From positions 310,001-374,000 of the forward strand of contig NZ_CP074112.1 of assembly GCF_024584785.1 (NCBI RefSeq): 64,000 nucleotides of DNA, in the 5' to 3' direction. Origin of the DNA: Idiomarina loihiensis. Its GTDB lineage: Bacteria > Pseudomonadota > Gammaproteobacteria > Enterobacterales > Alteromonadaceae. Both the position numbers and the translations under genes were made by a program. Positions 35,399-44,538 of the stretch are shown in pieces. Each line of letters opens with the position of its first letter. Position 1 is the first letter of the stretch. The notes beneath the pieces are model-generated. The model saw only the letters and a list, made by a program, of their open reading frames with translations. It was not told where the DNA came from and searched no databases.

Positions 35399-35585
35399 TC
35401 TGCAACGCGGTCAGGCTATGGTCGAGAGCCTGTTATTGGCCATGGCACTGTTGTTAATTTTGATAGTTCCAGTAACTGAACAAGGGCAGACTCTACTTGA
35501 TTTTTTGGGGCATATTGTGGCTAGCACCGCGGCTCTATTTGAATGGATTTGGGATGATTTTTTATTGCAACCGGGAGTGTCGTAA
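35391..35585 (+). CDS. Very small prepilin-like protein
   Basis: Starting from the ATG at 35391 the protein is 64 residues. It contains RG|QAMVE with Glu at +5 followed by a hydrophobic helix, a class III prepilin-like signal. The mature peptide would be about 55 residues, in the size range of Flp pilins, so it may be a second pilin. An earlier in-frame ATG at 35367 is inside the upstream gene and less likely. Confidence 0.6.
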   Translation: MISLQRGQAMVESLLLAMALLLILIVPVTEQGQTLLDFLGHIVASTAALFEWIWDDFLLQPGVS

Positions 35586-35587
35586 AA

Positions 35588-36358
35588 ATGGCAAAAATCG
35601 CGCTTGGCTGGCGTGCCAAGTTAGCCGTTATGGCAATCGTAAGTGTGCTCTTAGCCTTAGCTAGTTACCAATTGGTAGAGCGCTATATTGCGGAGCAAAA
35701 TCAGGTGGTTCAACAACAAGAACAGGAAGATCTGGTAGAGATTCTAGTGAGTTCTATCGACCTAGAAATTGGCTCAACCTTAGATCCTATGTCCATGGTT
35801 ATTCGCAGCTATCCATCGGCCTATGTGCAGGAAGATTGGTTGCGCCCCAAAGATGCTGGATTAATTGCAGGGCTTACGACCACCAAATTTATTGAGCGTG
35901 GAGAGCCGTTAACTCCTTATGCTATCGCTCCAGATTATTCGGGCTATTTTTCGGATACTTTGGCTGCCGGGTATTATGCGATAACTGTGGGAATTTCGCC
36001 GGAACAATTGCACAGCGGGCTGTTAACTATTGGCGATAAAGTCACACTCATGAGTGTCCTTGGTGACACCGATAAGATGACGGAAGTGTTGTTACCAAAA
36101 ATTGAGGTCATTGCGTTAGATAACATCAGTGAGCCGCACTTAATGATGAGCGAAGCCGGGCAGTACATGCCAAGCACAGTCACTTTTGCGATGACACAAG
36201 CACAGGCATTGCAGTTTGAACAGATGCGCGCCGGGAGTTTTGAAGTTTGGTTAGAGCATCCACAATTTGAGTATCAGCAACTAAGTAAAAAGATTGTTCC
36301 ACAAGTTTTTTCATTTTCATCAAACGGCCAAGGAAGGCAGCATGAGTTTTCGTTTTAG
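35588..36358 (+). CDS. cpaB: RcpC/CpaB, Flp pilus assembly protein
   Basis: The 256-residue protein has an N-terminal membrane anchor (about 10-28) and an SAF-like domain (VEILVSSIDLEIGSTLDPMS) with the CpaB/RcpC family body. In Tad systems it is periplasmic and helps stabilise the secretin and fibre. It begins three bases after the upstream stop and overlaps rcpA by 17 bases. Confidence 0.88.
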   Translation: MAKIALGWRAKLAVMAIVSVLLALASYQLVERYIAEQNQVVQQQEQEDLVEILVSSIDLEIGSTLDPMSMVIRSYPSAYVQEDWLRPKDAGLIAGLTTTKFIERGEPLTPYAIAPDYSGYFSDTLAAGYYAITVGISPEQLHSGLLTIGDKVTLMSVLGDTDKMTEVLLPKIEVIALDNISEPHLMMSEAGQYMPSTVTFAMTQAQALQFEQMRAGSFEVWLEHPQFEYQQLSKKIVPQVFSFSSNGQGRQHEFSF

Positions 36359-37541
36359 TGTGTTTGGATTGCTCCTCTTACTAGCGTTGCCTAGCTTTGC
36401 TAACACCAGCAAAATTGAGCTACAGCCTGGTGCTATGGAAGTGCTCAAGTTGGCACAAGCCACGGATGTCATCATTGGTAATGAAGCTGTTGCCAAAGTC
36501 CGCTTAATTGGTACTACACAACTGGTGATTAATGCACAAGCTGAGGGGAGCACGGAGATTATTGTGGTCGCGGCAAACGGCAGTCATCAGCGCTATCAAA
36601 TTGAAGTGAAAGCAGCACCATCACCTCGCATTGTTACGGATATCGCCTGGTTGTTGCAGCGCTTTCCTCAATTGCAATTTACTGAGCAAGCAGGGGTAGG
36701 GTTTCTGACTGGCCAACTTGATAGCGATGCTGAGGCGACCGTGACTGAATTCGCTAAACAGTATCCCAATTTAGTTAATCGGGTGAGTTACCTTCCTGAA
36801 GCCTCACTACCTATGGTCGAACTCCATGTGCGTATAGCCGAAGTAAAACGCCAGTATGCTCGTCATTTAGGAGTGCGTTGGCCGCAGCAATTAGCTGGAC
36901 CCACGCTATCAAGTACGGCGGCAAGAATTATCTCTATGCCGGTTGAAATGGCTTCAAGTATCGACCTGCTGGAACGTGATGGACACGCCAAAATTCTAGC
37001 CGAACCCAAGTTAGTCGCCCGTAGCGGTGGTGAAGCAGAAGTACTTGTAGGTGGTGAGTTTCCGATACCGCAGGTCCTTGCCGATGGGCAGCAAGATGTG
37101 CAATTTCGTGAATATGGTGTGAGCCTGAAAATGGCACCTCTGGTGATGCCAAACGGCGACATTGAGACTGCCGTTCATGCTGAAATTAGCACCATCGACT
37201 CTGCCACTATGGTTAATGGTGTGCCCGGTATTCTAACCCGCAAAGTTACCTCGCAAGTGGTTGGTGAACCGGGGGCGCCGATCGTGCTATCGGGCTTAAT
37301 TAATCACGAACAATCGCAGCAAGCTGATCAGTTTCCATGGTTGCATGAGGTTCCGATTCTTGGTGGGTTATTTTCGTCACAGCAGTTTCGTAACGCCGAA
37401 ACCGAACTGGTGGTGATAGTTACTGCTCACATGCGTGGTGATTTACAACAACAAGAGCGGCGGATAGAGCAGTCAGCACAGTGGATTCGAGATTTTCAAC
37501 AACAAGCAGGATGCATAGGACTTCATGATGGATACTATTAA
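36342..37541 (+). CDS. cpaC: RcpA/CpaC secretin of the Flp pilus
   Basis: The outer-membrane secretin has 399 residues from the ATG at 36342, which has AAGGAAGG just upstream; an earlier frame start lacks support. A signal peptide ends near SFA (residue 20). The N-terminal pilus-secretin domain (KIELQPGAMEVLKL...) is followed by the secretin core ending PWLHEVPILGGLFSS with ETELVVIVTAHM. At about 400 residues it is shorter than many CpaC proteins. The last 17 bases overlap tadA. Confidence 0.92.
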   Translation: MSFRFSVFGLLLLLALPSFANTSKIELQPGAMEVLKLAQATDVIIGNEAVAKVRLIGTTQLVINAQAEGSTEIIVVAANGSHQRYQIEVKAAPSPRIVTDIAWLLQRFPQLQFTEQAGVGFLTGQLDSDAEATVTEFAKQYPNLVNRVSYLPEASLPMVELHVRIAEVKRQYARHLGVRWPQQLAGPTLSSTAARIISMPVEMASSIDLLERDGHAKILAEPKLVARSGGEAEVLVGGEFPIPQVLADGQQDVQFREYGVSLKMAPLVMPNGDIETAVHAEISTIDSATMVNGVPGILTRKVTSQVVGEPGAPIVLSGLINHEQSQQADQFPWLHEVPILGGLFSSQQFRNAETELVVIVTAHMRGDLQQQERRIEQSAQWIRDFQQQAGCIGLHDGYY

Positions 37542-38721
37542 TGAAAAAGGCTTAGCGGATTACTTAAAAACTGCCTTGCAACGCAGTTCTATTGAGATAG
37601 AGCGGATGCCCTTTGAGCAGCTCAAAGAGCATGCACTGCATGTTTTGGAAGATCATTTGAGTATTTATTCGCGGCAGCAGCAACAACAATGGCGCTCTGC
37701 CTTACCAAGTATAGTCGATAGCTGTGTTGGCTTTGGCCCTATTTCTAAGTTGTTGGCGGATAGTAGTATTTCAGAAGTAATGGTTAATGATTATCAGACT
37801 ATTTTTGTTGAACGTGGAGGGGTGCTAGAAGAGGTGGAGCACAAATTTAATTCGGAGGAAGAATTATTACGCGTAATTGATCGTATTGTGCTCCCATTGG
37901 GGCGCCGCATTGATAGTGCTCAGCCGATGGTTGATGCACGTTTACCTGATGGCTCTCGAGTCAATGCGGTGTTAGGGCCGTTAGCCATCCATGGAAGTTG
38001 TTTAACCATCCGTAAGTTTTTGGCCAAGCAATTGAGTTTAGCTGAGCTGGCGCAATCAGGATCTATCTCAGAGGCGGCAAAGGACTACCTCAAGGCAGCG
38101 GTAATAGCGCGCAAAAATATGCTTATTTCTGGTGGTACAGGTACTGGTAAAACGACCTTACTTAACTCCTTATCTATGAATATTGATGCAGGCCAACGCA
38201 TTGTAACCATTGAAGATGCGGCAGAGCTTAAGCTAGCTCATCGAAATTTAATTGCGTTAGAGGCGCGTCCCGCAAATGCGGAGGGTAAAGGCCAGATAAG
38301 TATTCGTGATCTGTTAGTGAACGCGCTTCGCATGCGTCCAGATAGAATCATTATTGGTGAGTGTCGTGGAGCCGAAGCGATAGATATGCTGCAAGCGATG
38401 AACACGGGACACGAGGGATCGCTTACTACTTTGCACGCTAACAACCCGCGGGAGGCGTTGCAACGCCTTGAAGTGATGGTGCTGATGGCTGGCTTTGATA
38501 TGCCTATGCAAGCGGTACGTCAACAAGTGGCATCGGCCATTGACGTGATTGTACAGATTGTACGTTCGAGCACCGGGCAACGGTTTGTTAGTGCTATTTG
38601 TGAAATTTCAGGGATGGATACTAACACTATTCAGCTAACCAAGGTCTTTGAGCGTAGCCAAGATCAGTTGCAAGCCACTGGGATTCCGTCTGAATGGTAT
38701 AGCCCATGTCAGACCCTCTAG
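37525..38721 (+). CDS. tadA: TadA/CpaF secretion ATPase
   Basis: The 398-residue type II/IV secretion ATPase powers Flp pilus extension. Walker A GGTGTGKTT is at 203-211, Walker B with RIIIGECRG near 284-292, and the His box GHEGSLTTLHAN near 295-306. The usual TadZ localisation gene between the secretin and TadA is missing. tadB begins 16 bases before its end. Confidence 0.95.
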   Translation: MMDTINEKGLADYLKTALQRSSIEIERMPFEQLKEHALHVLEDHLSIYSRQQQQQWRSALPSIVDSCVGFGPISKLLADSSISEVMVNDYQTIFVERGGVLEEVEHKFNSEEELLRVIDRIVLPLGRRIDSAQPMVDARLPDGSRVNAVLGPLAIHGSCLTIRKFLAKQLSLAELAQSGSISEAAKDYLKAAVIARKNMLISGGTGTGKTTLLNSLSMNIDAGQRIVTIEDAAELKLAHRNLIALEARPANAEGKGQISIRDLLVNALRMRPDRIIIGECRGAEAIDMLQAMNTGHEGSLTTLHANNPREALQRLEVMVLMAGFDMPMQAVRQQVASAIDVIVQIVRSSTGQRFVSAICEISGMDTNTIQLTKVFERSQDQLQATGIPSEWYSPCQTL

Positions 38722-39566
38722 TACTTGTTAGTGTCTTAGGACTCACGCTCTTTTGCCTGGTTGTCACCTTAGCTATGGTGGTCCCTCATTATGTGAACAA
38801 ATGGGGGGCACAGATAAATCAGACCACTGAGCAATCGCTGGCGGACTTTCTGATCTTTATGCCTGTTGCTCAGCTTTGGATGCGTATTCTTATGGCAAGT
38901 GTAGTGCTGTTTATGGTGGTCGCCTTAGCTGTTTCAGTGCAAGCGGCATTGATAAGTGTGGTGGTGCTTATTCTAGGGTTGCCTGCGTTGAAGAATTATT
39001 TGCTGACCAAACGCCGCAAAATTATTGATAAGCAATTACCTGATTTTATTTTACTCATTGCCAATGGCAGTGCGGCGGGTCTGAGCTTTATGGCAGCAAT
39101 TGAGGCTAGTGTACTGCAGTTGCCGATCCCCCTGCGCTACGAGGTGCAATTATTGGTCCGCCGTAGTCGCACGGGTGACAGTTTGGCTGATTCATTAAAT
39201 GATTTTTATCGACGTGTACCAACCGATTCTATGATGCAGTGGGTAACCACAGTACAGCTAGGATTAAAACACGGCGCCCAGCAAGTTGCGGTGATGCAGC
39301 GTTTGGCGACATCGCTACAACAACAGGCGTATGCACGTGAGCGGTTGCTGAGCCTATCAGCACAAGCGCGGTTGCAAGGTAAGGTGATGTTGTTCTTACC
39401 TATTGGATTGTTCTTTATTTTACGCAAAGTTGAGCCAGGTAATACGGCCTTGCTAACTGAAACTGGTACCGGCCAGGCCATGCTCATTGGCTGCGCTATT
39501 TTGATGTTCATCGGCAATATGATCGTCAAAAAGATCATGGGGAATCGACGTGTCGTTCGAGCTTGA
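38706..39566 (+). CDS. tadB: TadB inner-membrane platform protein
   Basis: The 286-residue type II secretion F-domain protein has N-terminal membrane helices (about 5-25 and 55-100), a cytoplasmic F domain (about 110-225) with the conserved LPDFILLIANGSAAGLSF, and C-terminal helices. With TadC it forms the pilus assembly platform that TadA acts on. It overlaps both tadA and tadC by 16-17 bases. Confidence 0.92.
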   Translation: MSDPLVLVSVLGLTLFCLVVTLAMVVPHYVNKWGAQINQTTEQSLADFLIFMPVAQLWMRILMASVVLFMVVALAVSVQAALISVVVLILGLPALKNYLLTKRRKIIDKQLPDFILLIANGSAAGLSFMAAIEASVLQLPIPLRYEVQLLVRRSRTGDSLADSLNDFYRRVPTDSMMQWVTTVQLGLKHGAQQVAVMQRLATSLQQQAYARERLLSLSAQARLQGKVMLFLPIGLFFILRKVEPGNTALLTETGTGQAMLIGCAILMFIGNMIVKKIMGNRRVVRA

Positions 39567-40341
39567 ACTATGGTTAGGATTAATTCTGTTAGGCGCTATT
39601 GCTGGGGCCTTAGTGGTAGGTTTAGCCTATCTGGCGCTGAGCAGTCCGCTGCTATTGCGTTGGACTCATTTACTCTTGCTGAGGTTACCGCAGTGGGCAG
39701 TTAAGTACATAGGCAAACAGGTACGATTAAGCGTACAAAGTGTCACTGCCGAGCAATGGTTGCTACTTAGATTACTCGCTGTCGTTGGGGTTTGTGTTGG
39801 CTGTACCCTACCTATTCCCACCTATGTCAAAGTAGGATTAGTACTGTTGTGTGTGTTCGCGCAGATCTATCAGTTACAACAACGCCGAGAGTATCTCCAG
39901 CAAGTCATTGAGCACTGGCCGAGTGCACTAGAAATCACCTCCATGTTGCTTCACTCGGGGCTATCTTTAAGTGCTTCGCTACATGCCTTACATGATATTC
40001 CAGGTAGCTCAGCCAGTCTCAAAGAGTTAGCAAGGATTAATCGTCAACAGCAAGCGGGGATGGGGTTAACTGATGCTTTAGATGAACTCTATGAGCGGGT
40101 GCCACACCGTTTGGTAGAATTATTTGCCAATGCTATTAAGCAGGCCAAAATTACTGGTTCTTCGTTAGCCGATACCCTGCAGAAACAAGCACAACAATGT
40201 CGTGAGCAAGAGTTATTAGCTGCCGAAAAGCGAGCCCAAGAGGTGAGTGTTAAGTTGTTGTTCCCACTTCTGACCTGCTTTTTTCCAGTTACTTTTTTGC
40301 TCATCTTAGGCCCCGTTTTTATTGGTTTTTCATTGGAGTGA
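39550..40341 (+). CDS. tadC: TadC inner-membrane platform protein
   Basis: The 263-residue TadC-type F-domain protein has helices near 5-30 and 75-100, the F domain EHWPSALEITSMLLHSGLSLS from about residue 120, and a C-terminal helix (LLFPLLTCFFPVTFLLILGP). It uses a GTG start at 39550 within the end of tadB. Confidence 0.9.
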   Translation: MSFELELWLGLILLGAIAGALVVGLAYLALSSPLLLRWTHLLLLRLPQWAVKYIGKQVRLSVQSVTAEQWLLLRLLAVVGVCVGCTLPIPTYVKVGLVLLCVFAQIYQLQQRREYLQQVIEHWPSALEITSMLLHSGLSLSASLHALHDIPGSSASLKELARINRQQQAGMGLTDALDELYERVPHRLVELFANAIKQAKITGSSLADTLQKQAQQCREQELLAAEKRAQEVSVKLLFPLLTCFFPVTFLLILGPVFIGFSLE

Positions 40342-40347
40342 AAACAC

Positions 40348-40710
40348 ATGCAACAAGGACGTTTCTATATACAACAGCGCTGCCTCTGGCGCGATGTGCG
40401 AGTTATGAAATATTTTCCCCAGCGGTTAGTGGGGATGCTCTATCTACGCGCCACCAGCCACCAGCGAGCATTTTGGTTTCCGCGCTGCAGATCTATCCAT
40501 ACCTGGGGCATGCGCTTCGCCATTGACATTATTGGACTAGACAGTCAGCTGCGCATCGTAGCGGTTCATCGAAATGTGCAGCCCGCGCGAGTGCTGCGTA
40601 TCGCTGGGGCCGATTCGATTATTGAGTGTGGAGCCGGCAGTCCTTGGCCATTTGAGCACTGGTTGGGGCAATCACTTACGTTTGAACAGAAGGAACTCTG
40701 CTATGAATAG
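40348..40710 (+). CDS. DUF192 protein within the Tad operon
   Basis: The 120-residue protein carries a DUF192 domain, recognisable by the MRFAIDIIGLD block and IIECGAG ending. It has no signal peptide, unlike many DUF192 proteins. Function is unknown. The gene is sandwiched between tadC and tadD with an eight-base overlap with tadD, so it is part of the pilus transcript. Whether it acts in pilus assembly is not shown. Confidence 0.85.
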   Translation: MQQGRFYIQQRCLWRDVRVMKYFPQRLVGMLYLRATSHQRAFWFPRCRSIHTWGMRFAIDIIGLDSQLRIVAVHRNVQPARVLRIAGADSIIECGAGSPWPFEHWLGQSLTFEQKELCYE

Positions 40711-41203
40711 GATTTCAATGCTGGTGCTGGCGCTGTTACTTATGGGGTGCCAAACCACACAAAGCCGAGAATTGGAGTTGCAATTAGAGCCGGCTCTTTA
40801 TGCCGCACAAACAGCCTATCGTCAGGGCGACCTGCATTTTGCTGAGGGGCTGTGGCGTCAAGTCCTTGATGCCTATCCGGAACAAGGCCAAGTATGGTGT
40901 GATATTGGTCATGTTAACTACCGCGTACATCGTTATGATGCTGCTTATGAGGCGTATCAATTTTGTTTAGCAAACAATCCCCAGCAGCCAGATATTTGGA
41001 AGAACTTAGCTGCTATCAGATTACGGCAGGCAACCGAGCTGCTGCTAGCAGGACATGCGTATTTGGGCATGCCGACCTCTTTTGGTGCTCGCAATAACCA
41101 AGCTCAGCGCTATGAATACGAGATGTTAATGCAACAGCTTTTAGCCTTGCACCGAGTAGAGTCCCCCATAGCTGAGCAGCACGATGAAAAACCATCATAT
41201 TAG
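40703..41203 (+). CDS. tadD: TadD-like TPR lipoprotein
   Basis: Starting from the ATG at 40703 (AAGGAA upstream) the protein is 166 residues. It has a lipoprotein signal ending LLLMGC (C15), then two to three tetratricopeptide-type helix pairs (ALYAAQTAYRQGDLHFAEGLW, AYEAYQFCLANNPQQPDIWKNLA). TadD lipoproteins act as pilotins or scaffolds for Tad pilus assembly. The last 20 bases overlap the next gene. Confidence 0.82.
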   Translation: MNRISMLVLALLLMGCQTTQSRELELQLEPALYAAQTAYRQGDLHFAEGLWRQVLDAYPEQGQVWCDIGHVNYRVHRYDAAYEAYQFCLANNPQQPDIWKNLAAIRLRQATELLLAGHAYLGMPTSFGARNNQAQRYEYEMLMQQLLALHRVESPIAEQHDEKPSY

Positions 41204-41900
41204 GGGGCTGATGTTACCTGTTATCGCCGTTCTTATGGTGCTAGCAGGTAGCGCTTATGTGTTAAAGCAACCACCGCCGCAATCATCACTAGCGCAAGTG
41301 CGTTATTGGCATGGCCAGTGGTGGCATTGGCAAGAAGCGGTTTGGGCCTATTATAACGAGCACGTGTTTTGGCCTGAAGGTCTGGATGATGTTGCGCTAC
41401 ATTATGGTTTGCCGATGCCAGCGCAAACGATTCAGGGCTTTCGTCAAGGTGATAGCTTTGTCGTGCGGCTGGTGGGGCTAAGTGCATCGCAGTTAGATGC
41501 ATTATCGGCAGGATTAGGCGATACAGCAGAATTTATTCATGAGGATGCGATTCAAGTGACACTTATTCCACCGCAACAAGTCAGTTTCGCCGGGCAGAAG
41601 CTTTTACGTCATGGTGAGTATTTGCAGACCATTGATGTGGATATTGATATGCAGGGACATCACCTGCGCAATGTGAGTGAGATCAGGTCGCAGCAACTTG
41701 ACGTGCTAACCAAGGTGAGTGGTCAGTCACTTACAACCGATACTCTTAGGGGAACTCAACTGGAAGTATTAGGGCAGCTTCATCTTGATTTTTTATACTT
41801 GGAGGATGGACGCGATTTTGCCACCGCTTATGCAACCATCAACGCTCAGTACGAGCGGCTCGCAGCTTGTTTGCAAAGTGCGAGCGGCTGTATTGATTAA
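41184..41900 (+). CDS. Unrecognised membrane-anchored protein ending the Tad operon
   Basis: The family of this 238-residue protein is not recognised. One N-terminal membrane helix (about 9-27) is followed by a Trp-rich segment, a globular part, and a strand-repeat stretch (about 150-205: LRNVSEIRSQQLDVLTKV...LRGTQLEVLGQL) that recalls beta-solenoid or shufflon-type pilus-tip proteins. Two cysteines near the C terminus (C231, C236) could form a disulfide. It may be a tip or minor subunit; this is inference. Its last four bases overlap the convergent mrpG. Confidence 0.6.
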   Translation: MKNHHIRGLMLPVIAVLMVLAGSAYVLKQPPPQSSLAQVRYWHGQWWHWQEAVWAYYNEHVFWPEGLDDVALHYGLPMPAQTIQGFRQGDSFVVRLVGLSASQLDALSAGLGDTAEFIHEDAIQVTLIPPQQVSFAGQKLLRHGEYLQTIDVDIDMQGHHLRNVSEIRSQQLDVLTKVSGQSLTTDTLRGTQLEVLGQLHLDFLYLEDGRDFATAYATINAQYERLAACLQSASGCID

Positions 41901-42259
41901 TCTCGGTCTGAATACTGTTCTGGGCGATCACGGTAGTCACGCGTACGACTCACTCGCTTCAGCTCTAAGTGCAAGCCAGCTTTTGCGAGTAGGTGAGCAC
42001 TGATAGGTGCCGTTAAAAATAAAAATATGGCAATTAAAAGCTCATGTAGTGATAGCCCTTGTTGGCTGGCGCTGAAATAGACGATTGAACCCAAAATAAC
42101 ACCACCGACGCCCAGTGTGGTGTTTTTTGTTGGAGCATGTAATCGTGCCATAAAATCGGGCAAGCGAACTAATCCAACAGAACCAATGAGGCCAAAGATA
42201 GCGCCGATAAGAATTAAAGCTGAAGCTAGCCATTCAGCCCATGCTGGAAGCGTTTCCAT
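41897..42259 (-). CDS. mrpG: Mrp Na+/H+ antiporter subunit G
   Basis: The 120-residue protein has three membrane helices and the conserved family segment GLVRLPDFMARLHAPTKNTTLG. MrpG is a small accessory subunit of the multisubunit cation/proton antiporter. It is the last gene of the minus-strand operon, 11 bases after mrpF, and ends tail-to-tail with the Tad operon. Confidence 0.93.
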   Translation of the reverse strand: METLPAWAEWLASALILIGAIFGLIGSVGLVRLPDFMARLHAPTKNTTLGVGGVILGSIVYFSASQQGLSLHELLIAIFLFLTAPISAHLLAKAGLHLELKRVSRTRDYRDRPEQYSDRD

Positions 42260-42270
42260 TGTCTACCTCG

Positions 42271-42540
42271 TTATTCAATAATGTCGCCACGCAGCAGGAA
42301 CTTCGCTGCCGCTACCGTACCAATAAAGCCCAACATGGCAATCAGCAGGGCTGCTTCAAAATAAGCCGTGGTGTGATGCCAAATCCCTAACAAAATCAAA
42401 AGCGCCAGAGAATTAATGTAGATGGTATCTAAGGCTAGAATGCGGTCGGCTAGATCTGGGCCGTGAAATAATCTCCACACGTTTAGCAATAATGCTAAAC
42501 AAAAGAGCGCAAAAGCTATTTGAACAGCAATAGTTAGCAT
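42271..42540 (-). CDS. mrpF: Mrp antiporter subunit F
   Basis: The 89-residue three-helix membrane protein has the family motif GPDLADRILALDTIYINS. MrpF is required for assembly and activity of the antiporter. Its start overlaps the mrpE stop by seven bases. Confidence 0.92.
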   Translation of the reverse strand: MLTIAVQIAFALFCLALLLNVWRLFHGPDLADRILALDTIYINSLALLILLGIWHHTTAYFEAALLIAMLGFIGTVAAAKFLLRGDIIE

Positions 42541-43025
42541 TTGAAAATCTCCTTGAGGCGCATTTCGTAGCGAGTTTTTATTTGCTGAATCATAGCTTCG
42601 TGATCAGCTACGTTGAGCGCATGAATGAGCAAGGCCCGTCCATCACGACGAATCTCGGCGGTGATGGTGCCAGGGGTCAAGCTAATGGTACTGGCGAGTA
42701 CGGTAATAGGGACCTCGCCAGTTATCTCAAGTGGGTATTCAAAAAGCGCCGGCTGTATCCGTCGGCGTGGCAGCAAGATGATTGCGGCGATATTAAAATT
42801 AGAAAGAATAATGTCCACTAACAGCACTAGAAAATACTCAACGGCTTTCAGCGGCCGATGAATTTTAGTGGCAAAGTCTCGCCCTCGGTGGGTATAAAGC
42901 GGAATCAAGAGCGCAAGTACCGCACCTAAAACCACTAATCCTGATGAGATGGAGTTCTGTAATAGTAACCAAAAGACCAATAGAAATAGGGATAGTCTAG
43001 GGGCCGGAAAGATTTTATTTAACAT
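42534..43025 (-). CDS. mrpE: Mrp antiporter subunit E
   Basis: The 163-residue protein has two N-terminal membrane helices and a hydrophilic C-terminal domain with the conserved SLTPGTITAEI segment. MrpE is an essential structural subunit of the complex. It overlaps mrpD by 11 bases. Confidence 0.93.
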   Translation of the reverse strand: MLNKIFPAPRLSLFLLVFWLLLQNSISSGLVVLGAVLALLIPLYTHRGRDFATKIHRPLKAVEYFLVLLVDIILSNFNIAAIILLPRRRIQPALFEYPLEITGEVPITVLASTISLTPGTITAEIRRDGRALLIHALNVADHEAMIQQIKTRYEMRLKEIFKC

Positions 43026-44538
43026 CGCTAACTCCCGTTCCTAGTACTGCATTTTTATATGCACTGGGATGAACTAAATCGTTCGCTATAGCTTGGGTAT
43101 AACTGCTAACCGGGTTGGCAAAAATCGTTAACCCAACAATAGTGGCTAGCAACAGCGTTATTGCAGTTAATTGCCCGGTCGGGTGGCGAACCTCACCAGG
43201 TTTGCCATCCAAAGTATGCCAAAACATTCTGCTACCCGCGCGTGAAAGTGCAATCATCATCAAGAAGGTACTGCCAAGTACTAACGGCCACAATAGCGCA
43301 ACTTGGGCACCTGTGCGTGCGGCTTCAAGAATAAATAGCTTACCAATAAAACCTGAGAATGGCGGCATTCCTATAACGGCTATAGCCGCAATAAAGAACA
43401 TCATCCCGAGCGTACCGTGCTGCGCCATCTTGCGCCCTTTCACAATACGGGAAGCGGTTTTTCCGCGCTGCTCCGCCACCACATCCGTGAGTAAAAAGAG
43501 TGCGCCAGTGATGAGGGTCGAATGCAGCATATAGAACATGACTGCGCTAATGGCTCGTTCACTGTTCATGCTGAATGTGGTGAGCATGGTACCGATAGAG
43601 ATTACTACCAGATAAGCAATCACGGCACGTAGGTCGCGACTACCTAAAACTCCAATGGCACCTATGCCCAGCGTGGCTAAACCTAGCCACCAGAGCCAAT
43701 CATAGCCGAGTAGGCTAGCAGCACCCGCATCGACGCCAAAGATTAGGGTAAAGACTCGGATAATTGAGTACACGCCCACTTTGGTCATAATCGCAAACAG
43801 AGCTGCAACTGCACCCGTTGTGGTGGCATAGGCTTGGGGTAGCCAAAAATAGAGCGGTAACAGAGCCGCTTTCAAGCCAAACACAACCAGTAATAACATG
43901 CCTCCAGCTCGGGCAATAGTGGCGTCATCACCAGTCAGAAGCGCAACTTTATTAGCCATATCAGCCATGTTTAGGGTACCGGTAATACCATACAGAACCC
44001 CAAGGCTAATCAGGAAAACTGCTGACCCGGCTAAATTCAACAACACATAATGTAAGGTTGCACGAAGCTTCAACTTGCCGCCACCATGCATTAATAAGGC
44101 ATAACTAGAGATCAGCAGAACTTCAAAAAATACGAACAAGTTAAATAAGTCGCCCGTCAAGAATGCCCCAATGATTCCTAGTAATTGAAATTGAAACAAC
44201 GCTTGAAAGTGCGAGCCTAGGTTATCTTCGCCATAGCAGGAGTAGATCAATACCGGTAACGCCAATAAATTCGTCAGTAAGATCATTAATGCTGATAATT
44301 TGTCAGCCACTAAGACAATGCCAAACGGTGCCTGCCAATTGCCTAGAGCATAGACCAGCGGCCCTTGGTCAACTGCAATTAGCAGTTGAATTGACAGTAA
44401 TACGGCTAGCATCGAGGCTAGAATACCGATGGCGCGCCGATAACGCTGAGGTTGGGCTCCCCATGGCAATAATTGCAGTAACGCCGCCAGCATGGGCAGT
44501 ATGATTGGCAAAATAACTAAATGAGCAGAAACAAGCAT
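43015..44538 (-). CDS. mrpD: Mrp antiporter subunit D
   Basis: The 507-residue, roughly 14-helix proton-channel subunit is related to NuoM/NuoN of complex I. Family regions seen are the LTGDLFNLFVFFEVLLISSY helix (key glutamate) and the LKAALLPLYFWLPQAYATT segment with the channel lysine. With MrpA it carries out cation/proton exchange for sodium and alkaline tolerance. One base overlaps mrpC. Confidence 0.94.
   Translation of the reverse strand: MLVSAHLVILPIILPMLAALLQLLPWGAQPQRYRRAIGILASMLAVLLSIQLLIAVDQGPLVYALGNWQAPFGIVLVADKLSALMILLTNLLALPVLIYSCYGEDNLGSHFQALFQFQLLGIIGAFLTGDLFNLFVFFEVLLISSYALLMHGGGKLKLRATLHYVLLNLAGSAVFLISLGVLYGITGTLNMADMANKVALLTGDDATIARAGGMLLLVVFGLKAALLPLYFWLPQAYATTTGAVAALFAIMTKVGVYSIIRVFTLIFGVDAGAASLLGYDWLWWLGLATLGIGAIGVLGSRDLRAVIAYLVVISIGTMLTTFSMNSERAISAVMFYMLHSTLITGALFLLTDVVAEQRGKTASRIVKGRKMAQHGTLGMMFFIAAIAVIGMPPFSGFIGKLFILEAARTGAQVALLWPLVLGSTFLMMIALSRAGSRMFWHTLDGKPGEVRHPTGQLTAITLLLATIVGLTIFANPVSSYTQAIANDLVHPSAYKNAVLGTGVSDVK

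Noticed and set aside
40574-40702. Earlier start for the TadD lipoprotein
   Set aside because: It would lie inside the DUF192 gene and bury the lipoprotein signal. ATG 40703 has its own ribosome binding site.
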